64,000 bases of DNA. Origin: Sapria himalayana (lineage: Eukaryota; Streptophyta; Magnoliopsida; Malpighiales; Rafflesiaceae). The DNA lies in NCBI GenBank assembly GCA_029783825.1, contig JAREIK010003351.1:361756-425755 (forward strand), read 5' to 3'. The first letter of the stretch is position 1, and every line of letters begins with the position of its first letter. Shown here in pieces: positions 11,442 through 22,596 of the stretch. The notes beneath the pieces were generated by a model. It searched no databases. It saw only the letters and a program-made list of their open reading frames with translations, and had not been told where the DNA came from. A program made the position numbers and the translations under genes.

Positions 11442-14400
11442 TGATCTGAATGATGGAGAAGACCTTGTGTTGGTAATCTCCACAATGATCGCAAGATCAG
11501 ATTCTTGGATCCTGGATACTGGTGCTTCCTTCCATATAAGCACTTACTTGGAGTGGTTCAGCAAATATGACAAGAAGGAAGTTGGCCATGCTGTGGTGGG
11601 GAACAACCAACCATGTAAGGTGGTTGGAATCGGCACAGTCAGACTGAGAACTTAGGATGGTCGAATTGTCTCACTTTCAAATGTGAGATATGTCCTTGAG
11701 ATGACAATGAATCTCATTTCTCTTGGTGTTCTGGATGATCAGGGATATTCATTCAGTGGTAGAGAGGGAACACTGAATGTCTACCGAGGAGATGATGTCG
11801 TACTAAAGGGGCAAGAGACTAGAATGCTATACACACTGATAGGTTCCACAATGACAGGGGTTATTACTGTCACATCCGGAGAGCCAGCATCTGAATACAA
11901 AGTTGAACTTACCAGACTGTGGCATATGTGGCTCGCACATATGGGAGAGTAAGGTATGAAAATTTTCTCTGATCTTAATCTTCTTATTGGTCATAAAGTT
12001 TTTAAATTAAATTTCTGTGATCATTTTGTTTTTGGTAAGAAACATAGAGATAAGTTCAGTAAGGTCATCCACTGCACTAACAGTATTTTGGATTATATCC
12101 ATGCTGACTGTTGGGGCCTTTCTAGAGTCACATCTCTTGGGGGTGCTCGATTTTATTTATGTTTAGTTGATAATTACTCCAGGATGTCCTGGGTATTCAT
12201 GATGAATCATAAATCCGAGACTTTTATAAAGTTTAAGCAGTGTGTTAGCTTTGTAGAAAATCAAACACAAAAGAATGTTAAACTGTTACGAACAGATAAT
12301 GGTCTAAAATTCTGTTCGTCTGAATTTGAAGAATTCTATAAGGACCAAAGGTATATCTAGACACAAGACTATTAGGGACACTCCTCAGCAAAATGGCATT
12401 GCTGAAAGAATAAACCAAACTCTTCTGGAGAGAACAAGATGTATGCTCTCTCAATCAGGCTTAGGCAAAGAGTTTTGGGCTGAAGCTGTAAATACAACAT
12501 GCTATCTGATAAATAGATCGTCACATAGTGGAATTAACTTTAACTTTAAAATTCCATTTGAAGTGTGGACTGGTAAACCTGCAGATTATTCCAATCTGAA
12601 GGTGTTCGGGTGTATTGCCTACTATCATGTAAATGATGGTAAGCTTGAACCTCGAGCATGCAAGGGAATATTTGTTGGTTATGGTGATGGAGTCAAAGGA
12701 TTCCGTATCTAGTCACCATCTGAAAAGAGAGTGATTCTCTTTAGGAGTGTCACCTTTGATGAAAGTATCATATTAAGACAAGTACCTTGTCCTATCCAGT
12801 TACCTGATGTTCCTCAAGCTGAACTTAAGGTGGAGCTAAAATCTGAATCTATAGCTCCAGGAAGGATGTCTGTTGTCTCTAGACAAACGATAGTTAATCA
12901 TGAAAATGTTGCTAAACCTATTACTGAACCTGATCCTGAACCTGCACCGGAAGAGTCTATTCCCTACTATATTGCAAGGGATAGATAAAGGAGGTTGAAT
13001 CTACGTCCTCCTCTGAGATTCGGCTTTGATGAATTTGTAGGGTTTGCCCTACAAGTTGCCGAAGAGATTGATATTCCTGAACCATCCTCCTTCAGGAATG
13101 CTACTAATTGTCCTGAGTCTGAGTCATGGTTGGTTGCCATGAATGAAGAAATTGAATATCTTCATAAGAATGGTACCTGGATCATTGTACCTAAACCAAA
13201 GGGAAGAAAAATAGTGTCTTGTAAATGAGTTTTCAAGAAGAAAGAAGATGCCTCAATTGCTGGTGGTTTAAAATTTAATGCACGTTTAATTGCAAGAGGG
13301 TTTAGTCAGAAAGATGGTGTCGATTATAATGAGATATTTTCTCCTATAGTTAGACATACCTCAATCAGTGTGCTTTTTAGCATTAGTGGCACATCAGAAT
13401 CTTGAACTTGAGCAACTAGATGTTAAAACTGCATTTCTTCATGGAGGACTGGCAGAAGAAATTTACATGAGCAAGCCTAAGGGTTTTAAGGTATCACATA
13501 AGGAAAGTTATGTGTGCAAGCTTCTGAAGTCCCTTTATGGACTTAAACAGTCTCCCCGTCAGTGGTACAAGATATTTGATTGTTTCATGACTAGTCATGA
13601 ATACAGTAGGTGTGACAATGATTGTTGTGTTTATTTCAAAAGGAACAAGGATGAGTCATATATCTACTTGCTAATGTATGTAGATGATATGCTTATTGCT
13701 GCCAGAAATAAATCTGATATTCATGAACTGAAAGATCTCCTCAGTTCTGAATTTGATATGAAAGATCTTGGAGGAGCAAAATAAATTTTAGGTATGGAAA
13801 TATTCAGAGATAGAATTAAAAGAAAATTATTTCTTTCACAGAAACAATATATTCAGAAACTTCTATCTAGATTTGGAATGACTCCTTGTAAGCCTCTGTC
13901 CACACCATTTGTTTCTAACCTCCATCTGACATTAGAATATTGTTTTCAACCTGAATCTGACAAGGAACAAATGTCCAAGGTTCCTTATTCTAGTGCTGTC
14001 GGGAGCCTCATGTATCTTATGGTGTGCACCCGACCTGATATTGCTCATGCAGTAAGTGCAGTGAGTAGGTTTATGATAAACCCTGGTCAAGAGCACTGGA
14101 AAGCTATTAAGAGGATACTTAGGTACCTCAAGGGGACTTTTGATGTTGGTCTGATATTTGGTAATGAATTTGAACTCTTGCTGGCAGGATATTCTGATTC
14201 TGACTATGAAGGAGATGTTGACAGTAGACGGTCTGTGACTGGTTATGTCTTCACTGTATGTGGTTCTATAGTTAGCTGGAAAGTCATACTGCAATCTTCT
14301 GTTACTTTATCTTCTACTGAAGCAGAGTGTATGGCTCTGACTGAAGCTGCGAAGGAAGGGATATGGCTGAAAGGTTTTCTCAAGGACATTGGTCTTTATG

Positions 14401-14639
14401 AAGAGGTCGCCACAGTTTTCTGTGACAACCTCAGTGCTATTTGTTTAGCAAAAGACCAAGTGCACCATGAGAGGACAAAGCACATTGATGTGTGATATCA
14501 TTTCCTTCGATCTGAGAAGAGGGTACAAGTAAAGAAGATTGCAACTTCTGATAATCTAGCCGACATGTTTACCAAACCTGTTACTCTGAATAAGCTAAGA
14601 CATTCTCTTGACTTACTGACCATATCAAATCAGATGTAG
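11376..14639 (+). pseudogene. Copia-3 pol (protease, integrase, RT, RNase H), broken by stops
   Basis: The protease is SWILDTGASFHIS (about 11504). Integrase keeps D, D and E in HADCWG, RTDNG and a TPQQNGIAERIN block, but the zinc-binding CxxC reads CDHF, losing a Cys. RT has LEQLDVKTAFLHG, LYGLKQSPRQWY and an intact YVDDM (about 13677). RNase H has YSDSDYEGD, SSTEAECMAL and FCDNLSA. The natural C terminus ADMFTKPVT...NQM ends at 14639. In-frame stops lie at about 11653, 11950, 12710, 12986, 13226, 13782 and 14493. Frameshifts lie near 12345 and 13360. Confidence 0.9.
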
Positions 14640-14707
14640 TCCTTTTGGACTAACTATTTATAGAGAGAGTCTCTCTATCTGTATGCAAAACAAATTAAGA
14701 TGGAGAT

Positions 14708-15283
14708 TGTTGGATATGTAATTTGTTTTTATTTAATAATCTGTTAGTATAAAAAATGTTTTTCTATTTTAATATTTTCATGTAAGTGCAAGAAATGAAA
14801 TATTAAAAGGCCGGGGATGCAGCAGTAGCACAATAACGGAGGTCCCACTATCCTGTCAGCGGGCCGAAATTTTTGGAGCAGAGCCTGACCCGTTCCATTA
14901 TCCGACCCACTGTGGTTAAATGAACTGGATGTTTTTTTTAATATAAAATGATTTGTAATTTTATTTTTTGGGTGACTATTTTTGACCCATGGAACTGTTC
15001 ATCGTTCCTCCCTTCTCTCTGCGCGAATTTTCACGACTTCTGTGCTGCATACTATAAGACTTTTCTGTTTTGGTTTTAATCTGTAACACATGAGCATTTT
15101 TTGGTGGAGGTAGCTAGTCATACTGAGCGACTAGCGAACCACGTTATTTTCGGTGTTGATTTTCTCATTTTTGATTCTGTCGTGGATGCTTGCTGAATTG
15201 GGATTATATTGCTTGTTTTTTCTGTGTTTTCTGTTGTTTTTATTTTTTTAATCTCACGACCGTGGAAGCGCAATTACCCAACA
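14708..15283 (+). repeat. Copia-3 3' LTR
   Basis: It starts TGTTGGATATG directly after the purine tract and ends CCCAACA, followed by target duplication TTGCC. It aligns with 9960-10537 over the full length. Confidence 0.92.
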
Positions 15284-18200
15284 TTGCCCATTTATACTTG
15301 TGACTCACCATAAAAGAATCAAACTTCTTGTACCACTACCTTGGCGCTTGTTTCAACCCATAAAGACTTTTCTTTAATTTGTAAACTATGTACTCTTTAC
15401 CTTTTGCTTCAACCTCTCGGGTTGTAACATGTAAATTTCTTCATTCAAATCACTATGAAGAAAAGTAGTCTTCACATCTAACTGTTCAAGCTCAAGGTTT
15501 AAACAAGCAGTCAAACCCAAAACAACTCTGATAGAAGATATTTTCACAACCTAAGAGAATATCTCATCAAAATCATCACCTTTTTTTTCCCAAAACCTTT
15601 CACTACCAAAAGAGCTTTATATTTCAGCAATCTTTCATCACTATCTTTCTTTAACTTGAACACCCATTTGTTCTTTAATACCTTTCTGCCCTTTGGAAGT
15701 TCCACCAACTCATATGAGTCATTCTTTAACAAAGAATGAATTTCTTCTTGCATAATTTTCATCCAGCTTACCTTATCTGCATGAGTTTGCACTTCTTGAA
15801 ATTTTTCTGGCTCCCCCTCATCAATAATAAACACATACTCAGGGGAAGGATACTTGGATGATGGACGACTCTTCTTGTTTGTCCTTCTAATTTGAGATTC
15901 AGAAATGACTTGTTGAGGAGGTTGCTCCTCCTTCTCAACAGCTTGATCACTCTCTAGCATCTCATTATCAATTATTATCTCTGGTGTTTCATCACCAGTC
16001 ATCTTTGCTACTCCATCTATAATGCGCTGCAAAGGAAAATGAATAACTATAGGATCAATAACATCAATACTGATAGTTTTTGCCTTTTCAGTCTTCTCAT
16101 AATCTGGAATTATCTGATCTTCATAAAATATCATATCTCTACTTATGAAAATCTTTTTTTCCATAGGATCCCATAATTTGTACCCATACTTTTCATTTCC
16201 ATAACCAACAAGGATACATGGAAAAACTTTGTTATCAAGCTTTGCCCTTTGCTCTTTAGGTACATGTGCAAAAGCCTTGCACACAAAAACCTTAAGATGT
16301 TTGTAAACATCTTTTCCTATCCATATCTTCCCTGGAATGTCAAACTCCAAAGGAATTGAGGGAGACCCATTTATCAAATAAAAAGTAGTACGAATAGCTT
16401 CACCCCAAAACACTTTGGGTAGCTTTGCTATTATTAGCATGTTTCTTACCTTCTCAATAATAGTGTGGTTCATCCATTCTGCAATACCATTGTGCTGTGG
16501 AGTACCAGGAATTGTCTTCTCATGTCTAATACCATGTGCTAAGAAATAGTTTCTAAACTCCTTTGATGTATATTTACCTCCATTGTAAATATGAAGATAT
16601 TTCAAAAGCTTTCATCTCTTTCTTTTAATTATAACATGAAATTTATGGAAAAATGGATACACTTGATCTTTGGCCTTCAACAGATAAATCCATACCTTTC
16701 TAGATGCATTATCAATTAATGTGAAAAAATATCTATTTTCACTCAATGACTCCACCTCAAATGGACCACAAACATCAGAATAAACTAAATCTAAAATATC
16801 AGATTTCCTTTTTGAAGATTTAGAAAATGAAACTCTATGATATTTTCCAAATAAATAATAATCACAAGGGGTAAGACTATTACCTTTAGTAAAAGGAATA
16901 TGAGTCTTTTTGGCTAAAATATTTAACCATTTCTCACTCATGTGACCCAATCTTTTGTGCCATAAATTTGGAGAGGAACCATCTTTAGCTGCATTCTATT
17001 CATCTCCACAAAATTTCACAACTTTCCTATAGAGTGTACTTCTAACCTTGCCTCGAGCAGCTACTAACGAATCTTTGGTAAGCTTCCATTTACCATTACC
17101 AAATTAATTCACATATCCTTCCCAATCCAAAGTAATTCCAAAAATAAAATTAAGATGTGAATCAGGAACATGCCGCACATTTCTCATAGTCAATGAACAA
17201 CCAATTTCTATTTGTATACAAACATCACCAATACCCAAAATCTTTGAGTAGCTGATGTTACCCATCTTCACAGTACCAAAGTCTCCTGGCTTGTACAATG
17301 TGAAGAACTCCTTATTAGGAGAGGTATGATAAGAGGCTGCTATATCAATAATCCACTCAAGCTCATTATTTGTTACATGCAAATATTCTTCATCTCTAAA
17401 AATTAGAATTGCTACATCTTTGTCAAATAAAAGAGTTGTAGAATTTTCATTTTCATCTTTCCTCTGATTTTTGCCTTCTTTTTGTTCCCGTTTCCAAACA
17501 TAAAAGTTTCTTCTGATATATCATTCCTTACCACAATGATAACACTTACTTCTTTCGCTAGACTTTCCTCTGGATTGTGACCAGCCTTTAGATTTACCAC
17601 GACCCTTAGGTCCTCTATTTTTATCTCTTCCCCTGTTATCTATGACAAGAGCCTCGGTCTTAAGAGATATTCCTTGCTCCTTCCTTCTGGCATTTTTATT
17701 AAACAAACTGTCTTTTACCATATTCATGGTTAACATGCCATTAGGAGTAGAGTTACTAAGTGAGTTAACTAAAGTATCCCAACTATCTGGCAAAGAACTC
17801 AAGGATAACAGTGTTTGCGGTTCATCTTTAATCTTCATCTTCATAGTATTTAACTGGTTCACCAATCCTTGAAAGTCACTAGTGTGCTCTGCCACGCTAA
17901 GATCATTTCTATACTTCAAATTTATTAGGCTTCTAATCAAAGTAGCTTTATTCTGTGCAGTCTTTCATTTATACATGAATTCTAATTTTTTTCAAAGCTC
18001 GGTAGCATCAGTCTTCTATGATACATGATGACACACACTCTAGTCTACCCACTATTTGATTAGAGATACTATTTTTCTGTGTATGATCTTTCATTCTGCT
18101 TCTGCCATATTTATGGGTTTACTTTTATCCCCATCAATAAGTGCATATAAATCATTGCAATGAAGAATATCTTCTATTCTTGGCTTTCAAATAGAATAAT

Positions 18201-18304
18201 TAGATGAGGCTAGTCTAATCATAGTGGCTCCCAAGGATTCCTCCATCTTTAAATCAGCACCAACTATAATATCCAAGCAATAAAACCTCATCTGATACCA
18301 CTCG

Positions 18305-18467
18305 TGGATAAAATATATGGGTGAAATAAACAAAGAATTGTGTATATGTTTATTTCTATGATTTAACTGTATAAACAAGAAGAGATTCTCTCGGCAGAAA
18401 AACATGAGAAGAATAAAAAATTGAGGAAACATTGCACACACACACTCTTTGTTTTTACATGACAGGT

Positions 18468-18534
<67 letters not shown>

Positions 18535-18773
18535 AGAAGAGCCTTTGGTTCAAAAATGTGCCTCTTCAATATTTTGGAAACTGTCCATGCCTCTTCGATA
18601 TTTAGAACAATTGTTTTTCGGTTATAATGTGGAATGTGAAAGGGAGCGACCAGACCGGCTTCTTCGCGCAACCGGCATTTTTGAACTCAAAAGAAAAATT
18701 CTCTGGCATCTGAACATGCTATATGGTGTTTATGTTTTTTTTAATAAAGAAAGTTGGCTAGACCCACCTTACA
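18305..18773 (-). repeat. Copia-2 5' LTR with long (AT)n
   Basis: The left border TGGATAAAATATATGGG abuts the primer-binding site. A perfect (TA)n tract of about 60 bp occupies roughly 18470-18531, at the same LTR position as the (CA)n(TA)n tract in the partner LTR. The right border is estimated from where similarity to the left LTR ends, about 18755-18773. Confidence 0.75.
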
Positions 18774-19003
18774 GATGATTTGTAAAGTTCGATCTAGGAG
18801 CTAGCTGGATACATGACGAATGGAAGAAAATCAAAAAAAAAAAAAACAATCATTCTTGGCATGAGCAATGACTTTATCCTTCTACTCGGACAACAACCTT
18901 GATATTTGGGAAGACGTGAAGATCTCACACATGCCGTCATTCACAACACCGGCTATTGCCACCATTTTTTTTATTTAAAAATGATTATTTCCGTGCAAAA
19001 ATC
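18774..19003. other. Right arm of the Pack-MULE
   Basis: About 230 bp lie between Copia-2 and the right terminal inverted repeat. Plus frame 18798-18830 reads FDLGASWIH, which resembles the FAD-domain DLGASW(L/I)HG motif of plant polyamine oxidases. The match is only about nine residues, has a stop just upstream, and is followed by a poly-A run and no further family similarity. It may be a second captured gene scrap or coincidence. The rest is unassigned. Confidence 0.3.
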
Positions 19004-21802
19004 AAACATTTAAGCATGCCAAGATAATTGAATTATTAAAAATATCGAACAAAATATCTCATGAACTTTCAGATTCTACAACATATAATAATGCACTATA
19101 ATCTATATAAACTATTAATAAAACTAATGTTAAAATTTGTTGGGTATAAAGTTTGTTTAATGAGACAGAAAGTTTAAATTTGGAAAACTAAAAAGACATA
19201 TTTTTCAGTTTCAAATTTGTTCACTCTTAATAAAAATATATTCTATTCAGAATTTGATTTTATTAAAACCAATTAAAGAAAATTCTGAATTTTATTGAAT
19301 TATTTTAAAGTAATTTTAACAACACAACTCTATTATATTCACATATAAAATGCAATGTAATCTATATAAACTCAAAATTACAGAATTCAACCATCCAATT
19401 TAAAATAATGATTTAAAGTCCAAATTAGGCATCTAAATCAATCAGAATTAATTATTAAACACTTTTTCACGCATATAAATATTTGTATTTCGTTTAACAC
19501 ACTAAAACAACACTTAAATCAATAACAAGAATTAATTGAATCTAATATCTTATATAATACAATTTCTAGAATGAATATATAAACATGAGATTTTGAATGG
19601 AAACATCAGATATAGATATGCATAATTATATAGGTTAGTTATTTTTCTATCCATCAACTATTCATCAAATTATTTGGCAACTTTAGTATGTGGTTTTTGG
19701 ATAAAAGAGGATATTATGTCCAAAAAACGTCTCACAACAACTCTTCATTAAATTAATATTTTGAAACATGGGAACAAGAGATAGACATATGAAGAAGATA
19801 ATGCAGAACAAGAAACAAAAATCATTTATGTTTGGGTTTTATCTTTGAAAAAATATTTATGTATAAAAATGTAACTCCTTTTATATGAAAAAAAAACTCA
19901 TCCATTTTGAATCTTTTTTGATTTTAGAAATCTACGAATGCCCTTCCTCATCCATTGGGCACATTGTCCGTGTATTAGAAATATGGAAAGTTTTGCATAT
20001 ATATATTTTTTATTTTGTTGATAATTTATTCCATATTTTTGGTCCACCTTACATTTTACCTACCAAAAAATAAAAAAAAAAACAAAAAAAAAAAACAAAT
20101 GATAATAACTAAATAAAATAAAGGCTTCAACTTCACTTAATAATTATATTTTATTATCTAAATTAATATATGACCAAACCAACAAAAATAAGTCAAACTA
20201 ACTCAATATACCACTTTTAGGCAGATCCAACAATATTTTTATTTAATTAATTTTGAAGTTCAAAAATATTGTTGGTAACAAAATTAATGCTCTGATTAGG
20301 TATGGAAAAAATGTAGAAAAAAGTGTGAACAATCAAAATGCCTATTACAAAATAAAACTAGTAATAATTAACTTTTCGATAATTATCCATTATAAAATTT
20401 CTAGACAAAAATATGATAGATTGTTTGTAATAAATTGTTGGAGATGAATACATAAATTAAAATACAAGAATCTACATTTGTGATTACTCAAAATTTGGCA
20501 TCAAGTTTATTAATTGTCAATTTTGATATTGAAACAAATGTATGGAAGAATGATTTTTTTACTTTAGATGCCAATTTTTGGCATTTATTATTTTATTATT
20601 ATTTTACTTAAAAATATTAGATATTCTAACTTCCAAGTGTTATTCATTATTTTATTATTTTGAAAGTACTAAAAAATTTGGTTGCAAAATAATGCATTGA
20701 TAACATAATCTTTGTTAGTGATGTATGTTCAAAATGTAGAAAAAATATAAAGCTATCCCACCAATTCCATTTTAAGCATAATAGTAATAATTATTTGGTA
20801 ATATTCAATTGTAAGAAAGGATAGTTTTTTTTAATAACATATTGGAAATGAACAATAGAATTTTGAAATCAAGTATTTACATTCATCAAGTCAATTTTTT
20901 TGCCAAATATAAAATCAAAAAAAAAAGTTCCTTGAAAATCAAATTTTTTATTTCAATGCAAATCTGGGCATTGGAATTTGGACATCATTTTTCCACTCCT
21001 TATTAAATATGATTTTAAGGTTATAGTATTATTATTTTTATTTAGAAACAGTAAGCCATTTAAATGTTGTCATATGTTTTATGTTTTTAAATTAGCAATA
21101 AAATTAGTACTTTTGTCATGTATTTATGTATTATTTGCTAATAATGAATGATTAAAATGCAAAAAAAAAAAAGTATGAATTATCATAAGGAGAGTCTAGA
21201 TGCAAAAAAAGTATTAATAGAAATAGAATATAATACACACAAGAGAAAGATACACATTAAATATAACCTAAAACTAGACATTTGATTAATTATTAACAAT
21301 GATGAATTAGATAATGGTGAAGAGGGGCATTACTAGCATATCTAGAATGTTATTCATGAACAATCTTGAGAGAGAGAGAGAGAACTAATGACATACTTTT
21401 GTATATCAATGTTATTATTCATAAAGAAATATTCATATATGTCTCAGTTAATTAACATCTAGTATCAAAATGAAGATGGATCTTCAATAAATTATTCAAA
21501 GGTTTATATGTTGAGATGTATCATGTCATTCCTTTAGCATATTGAAAATGTTATTATCGAATTCAATGTACTCACCAATATAATTTCATGTATTTATTTG
21601 TGTAGACCCAATACATATTGTACATATTTATATATTGACTACATGTTCAAGATTGTACGTACTCAATAATAAAAGCAATTCACAAAGTGAAAAATGTAAT
21701 CTAATAATTCTTTCAGGACACTTTCATATCTCATACACAATGATAAAAGTAGCATCTTCTTTCTAAACATATTTATTTCGTATACAAAAAGATACAAATA
21801 GC
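19004..21802. repeat. R repeat, unit 2 (complete, about 2.8 kb)
   Basis: This is the unbroken copy of the R sequence. Its first 90 bp (19004-19100, with TTTAAGCATGCCAAGATA and TTTCAGATTCTACAACATAT) recur at the start of the next block (21803-21895), so R is arranged head to tail. 19690-21802 parallels 904-2104 plus 6688-7548 of unit 1, without the copia. Part of 19240-20240 also recurs at 32090-33070. Open frames such as 19885-20073 and 20253-20447 are not preserved between copies. I see no gene in it. Confidence 0.65.
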
Positions 21803-22560
21803 ATCAAAGATTTAAGCATTCCAAGATACTTTAATCATTTAAAATATAAAAAAAAACCCCCATGAAATTTCAGATTCAACAACATATATAATATACCAGA
21901 GATAAAAGCTTGCTAAACTACATAATTAAACACTTTGACTACAATAGTTTCAATCATATTCCGAACAACAAAGATAAACTAAAAGATCTCAAAAAACTAT
22001 AATATCAAAATATTATACCAAAAATCACATATGTTATCATTGAGATATAGAAACTCACCATATCCAAGATATTAAAGTAAAAGATCCAGAAAAATCATCA
22101 GTATTCAAATATACAAATATATAGTTCATTTTTATAAAAAAGAATGATGCATAATTTATTAACCATATCTAATTGAATATATCATGAAACATAAAAAATA
22201 CAACTTCCACATTATAATGCAAATCAAAAAGCATGGCACAAATATAACTGCTTATCTAGAAATACCAATCATATGATTTGCAACTTCAAACATAATTTTT
22301 ATTTCTTTTATCTAGCTTCTATGAGATGATTTCATCTCAAACTATCTGAAAATTCATTAACCATTCAAGTAGAGTGAAGAGATAAAATGGAGCATGTTTT
22401 TTTCAACAACATAATAATGAAAATCTGACCTAGTCAATTTTGCCACCTTTTTAAATTCACTTATTTTCTCCAAAAGTCACTTATCTTTTTGAAACAATAT
22501 CATGTGTGCCATAACAATCTATTCATTTTTTTTTCTTAACATTAAAACTATTAAAACACA

Positions 22561-22596
<36 letters not shown>

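Larger units (their letters stand above)
9960..15283 (+). mobile_element. Copia-3, full-length Ty1/copia retrotransposon nested in Copia-2
   Basis: LTRs are 9960-10537 (578 bp) and 14708-15283 (576 bp), with TG...CA ends. Target duplications TTGCC lie at 9955-9959 and 15284-15288. The primer-binding site TGGTATTAGAGC is at 10540 and the purine tract AAGATGGAGAT is at about 14697-14707. Gag is intact and pol is broken by a limited number of stops. This is the youngest-looking large element in the left half, consistent with lying innermost in the nest. Confidence 0.95.
9077..18246 (-). pseudogene. Copia-2 gag-pol polyprotein remnant, interrupted by Copia-3
   Basis: Gag runs from about 18246 to 17521, with a zinc-knuckle remnant CYHCGKE. 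The protease site reads WIIDIAAS near 17350, where family members have D-S/T-G-A-S, so it is damaged. Pre-integrase WHKRLGHMSEKWLNIL is near 16950. Integrase spans about 16800-16200, with HSDVCGPF-like D, IYNGGKYTS and GTPQHNGIAEWMN. The 353-residue open frame 15544-16605 covers integrase to the start of RT. RT is broken by Copia-3 after KKFDSFMVSHKYK (15290s). It resumes at about 9955 with KFKDGNFIILLFYVDGM; the second catalytic Asp is Gly. RNase H keeps MSTTEVEYIA, FCDSQSAMNLSKN and RTKHIDV. Confidence 0.85.
8426..18773 (-). mobile_element. Copia-2, Ty1/copia retrotransposon (minus strand), split by Copia-3
   Basis: LTRs lie at 8426-8877 and 18305-18773. On the minus strand the primer-binding site TGGTATCAGA sits at 18291-18300 beside the right (5') LTR. 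A purine tract (GGAGGGGGAGATTC) sits at about 8881-8895 beside the left (3') LTR. Internal order on the minus strand is gag, protease, integrase, RT, RNase H. Removing Copia-3 leaves about 5 kb, a normal copia length. The outer right border is approximate and I could not find matching 5 bp target duplications. It lies inside the Pack-MULE. Confidence 0.85.
7558..19003. mobile_element. Candidate Pack-MULE (Mutator-like) carrying a pectinesterase fragment, later filled by Copia-2 and Copia-3
   Basis: About 38 bp terminal inverted repeats face each other. The left begins GAGTTTTTGGACGCAAATAA at 7558. The reverse complement of the right begins GATTTTTGCACGGAAATAAT and ends at 19003. Both continue into ATTTTTAAATAAAAAA. 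Nine-base flanks are TAACATTTA (7549-7557) and AAACATTTA (19004-19012), an 8/9 match, the Mutator duplication length. The third R-unit start (21803) keeps one copy, AAAGATTTA, between the same flanks, which reads as an empty site. Without Copia-2 the element would be about 1.1 kb. No MULE transposase is present. The Pack-MULE class is inferred from TIR, duplication length and captured gene piece. Confidence 0.6.
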
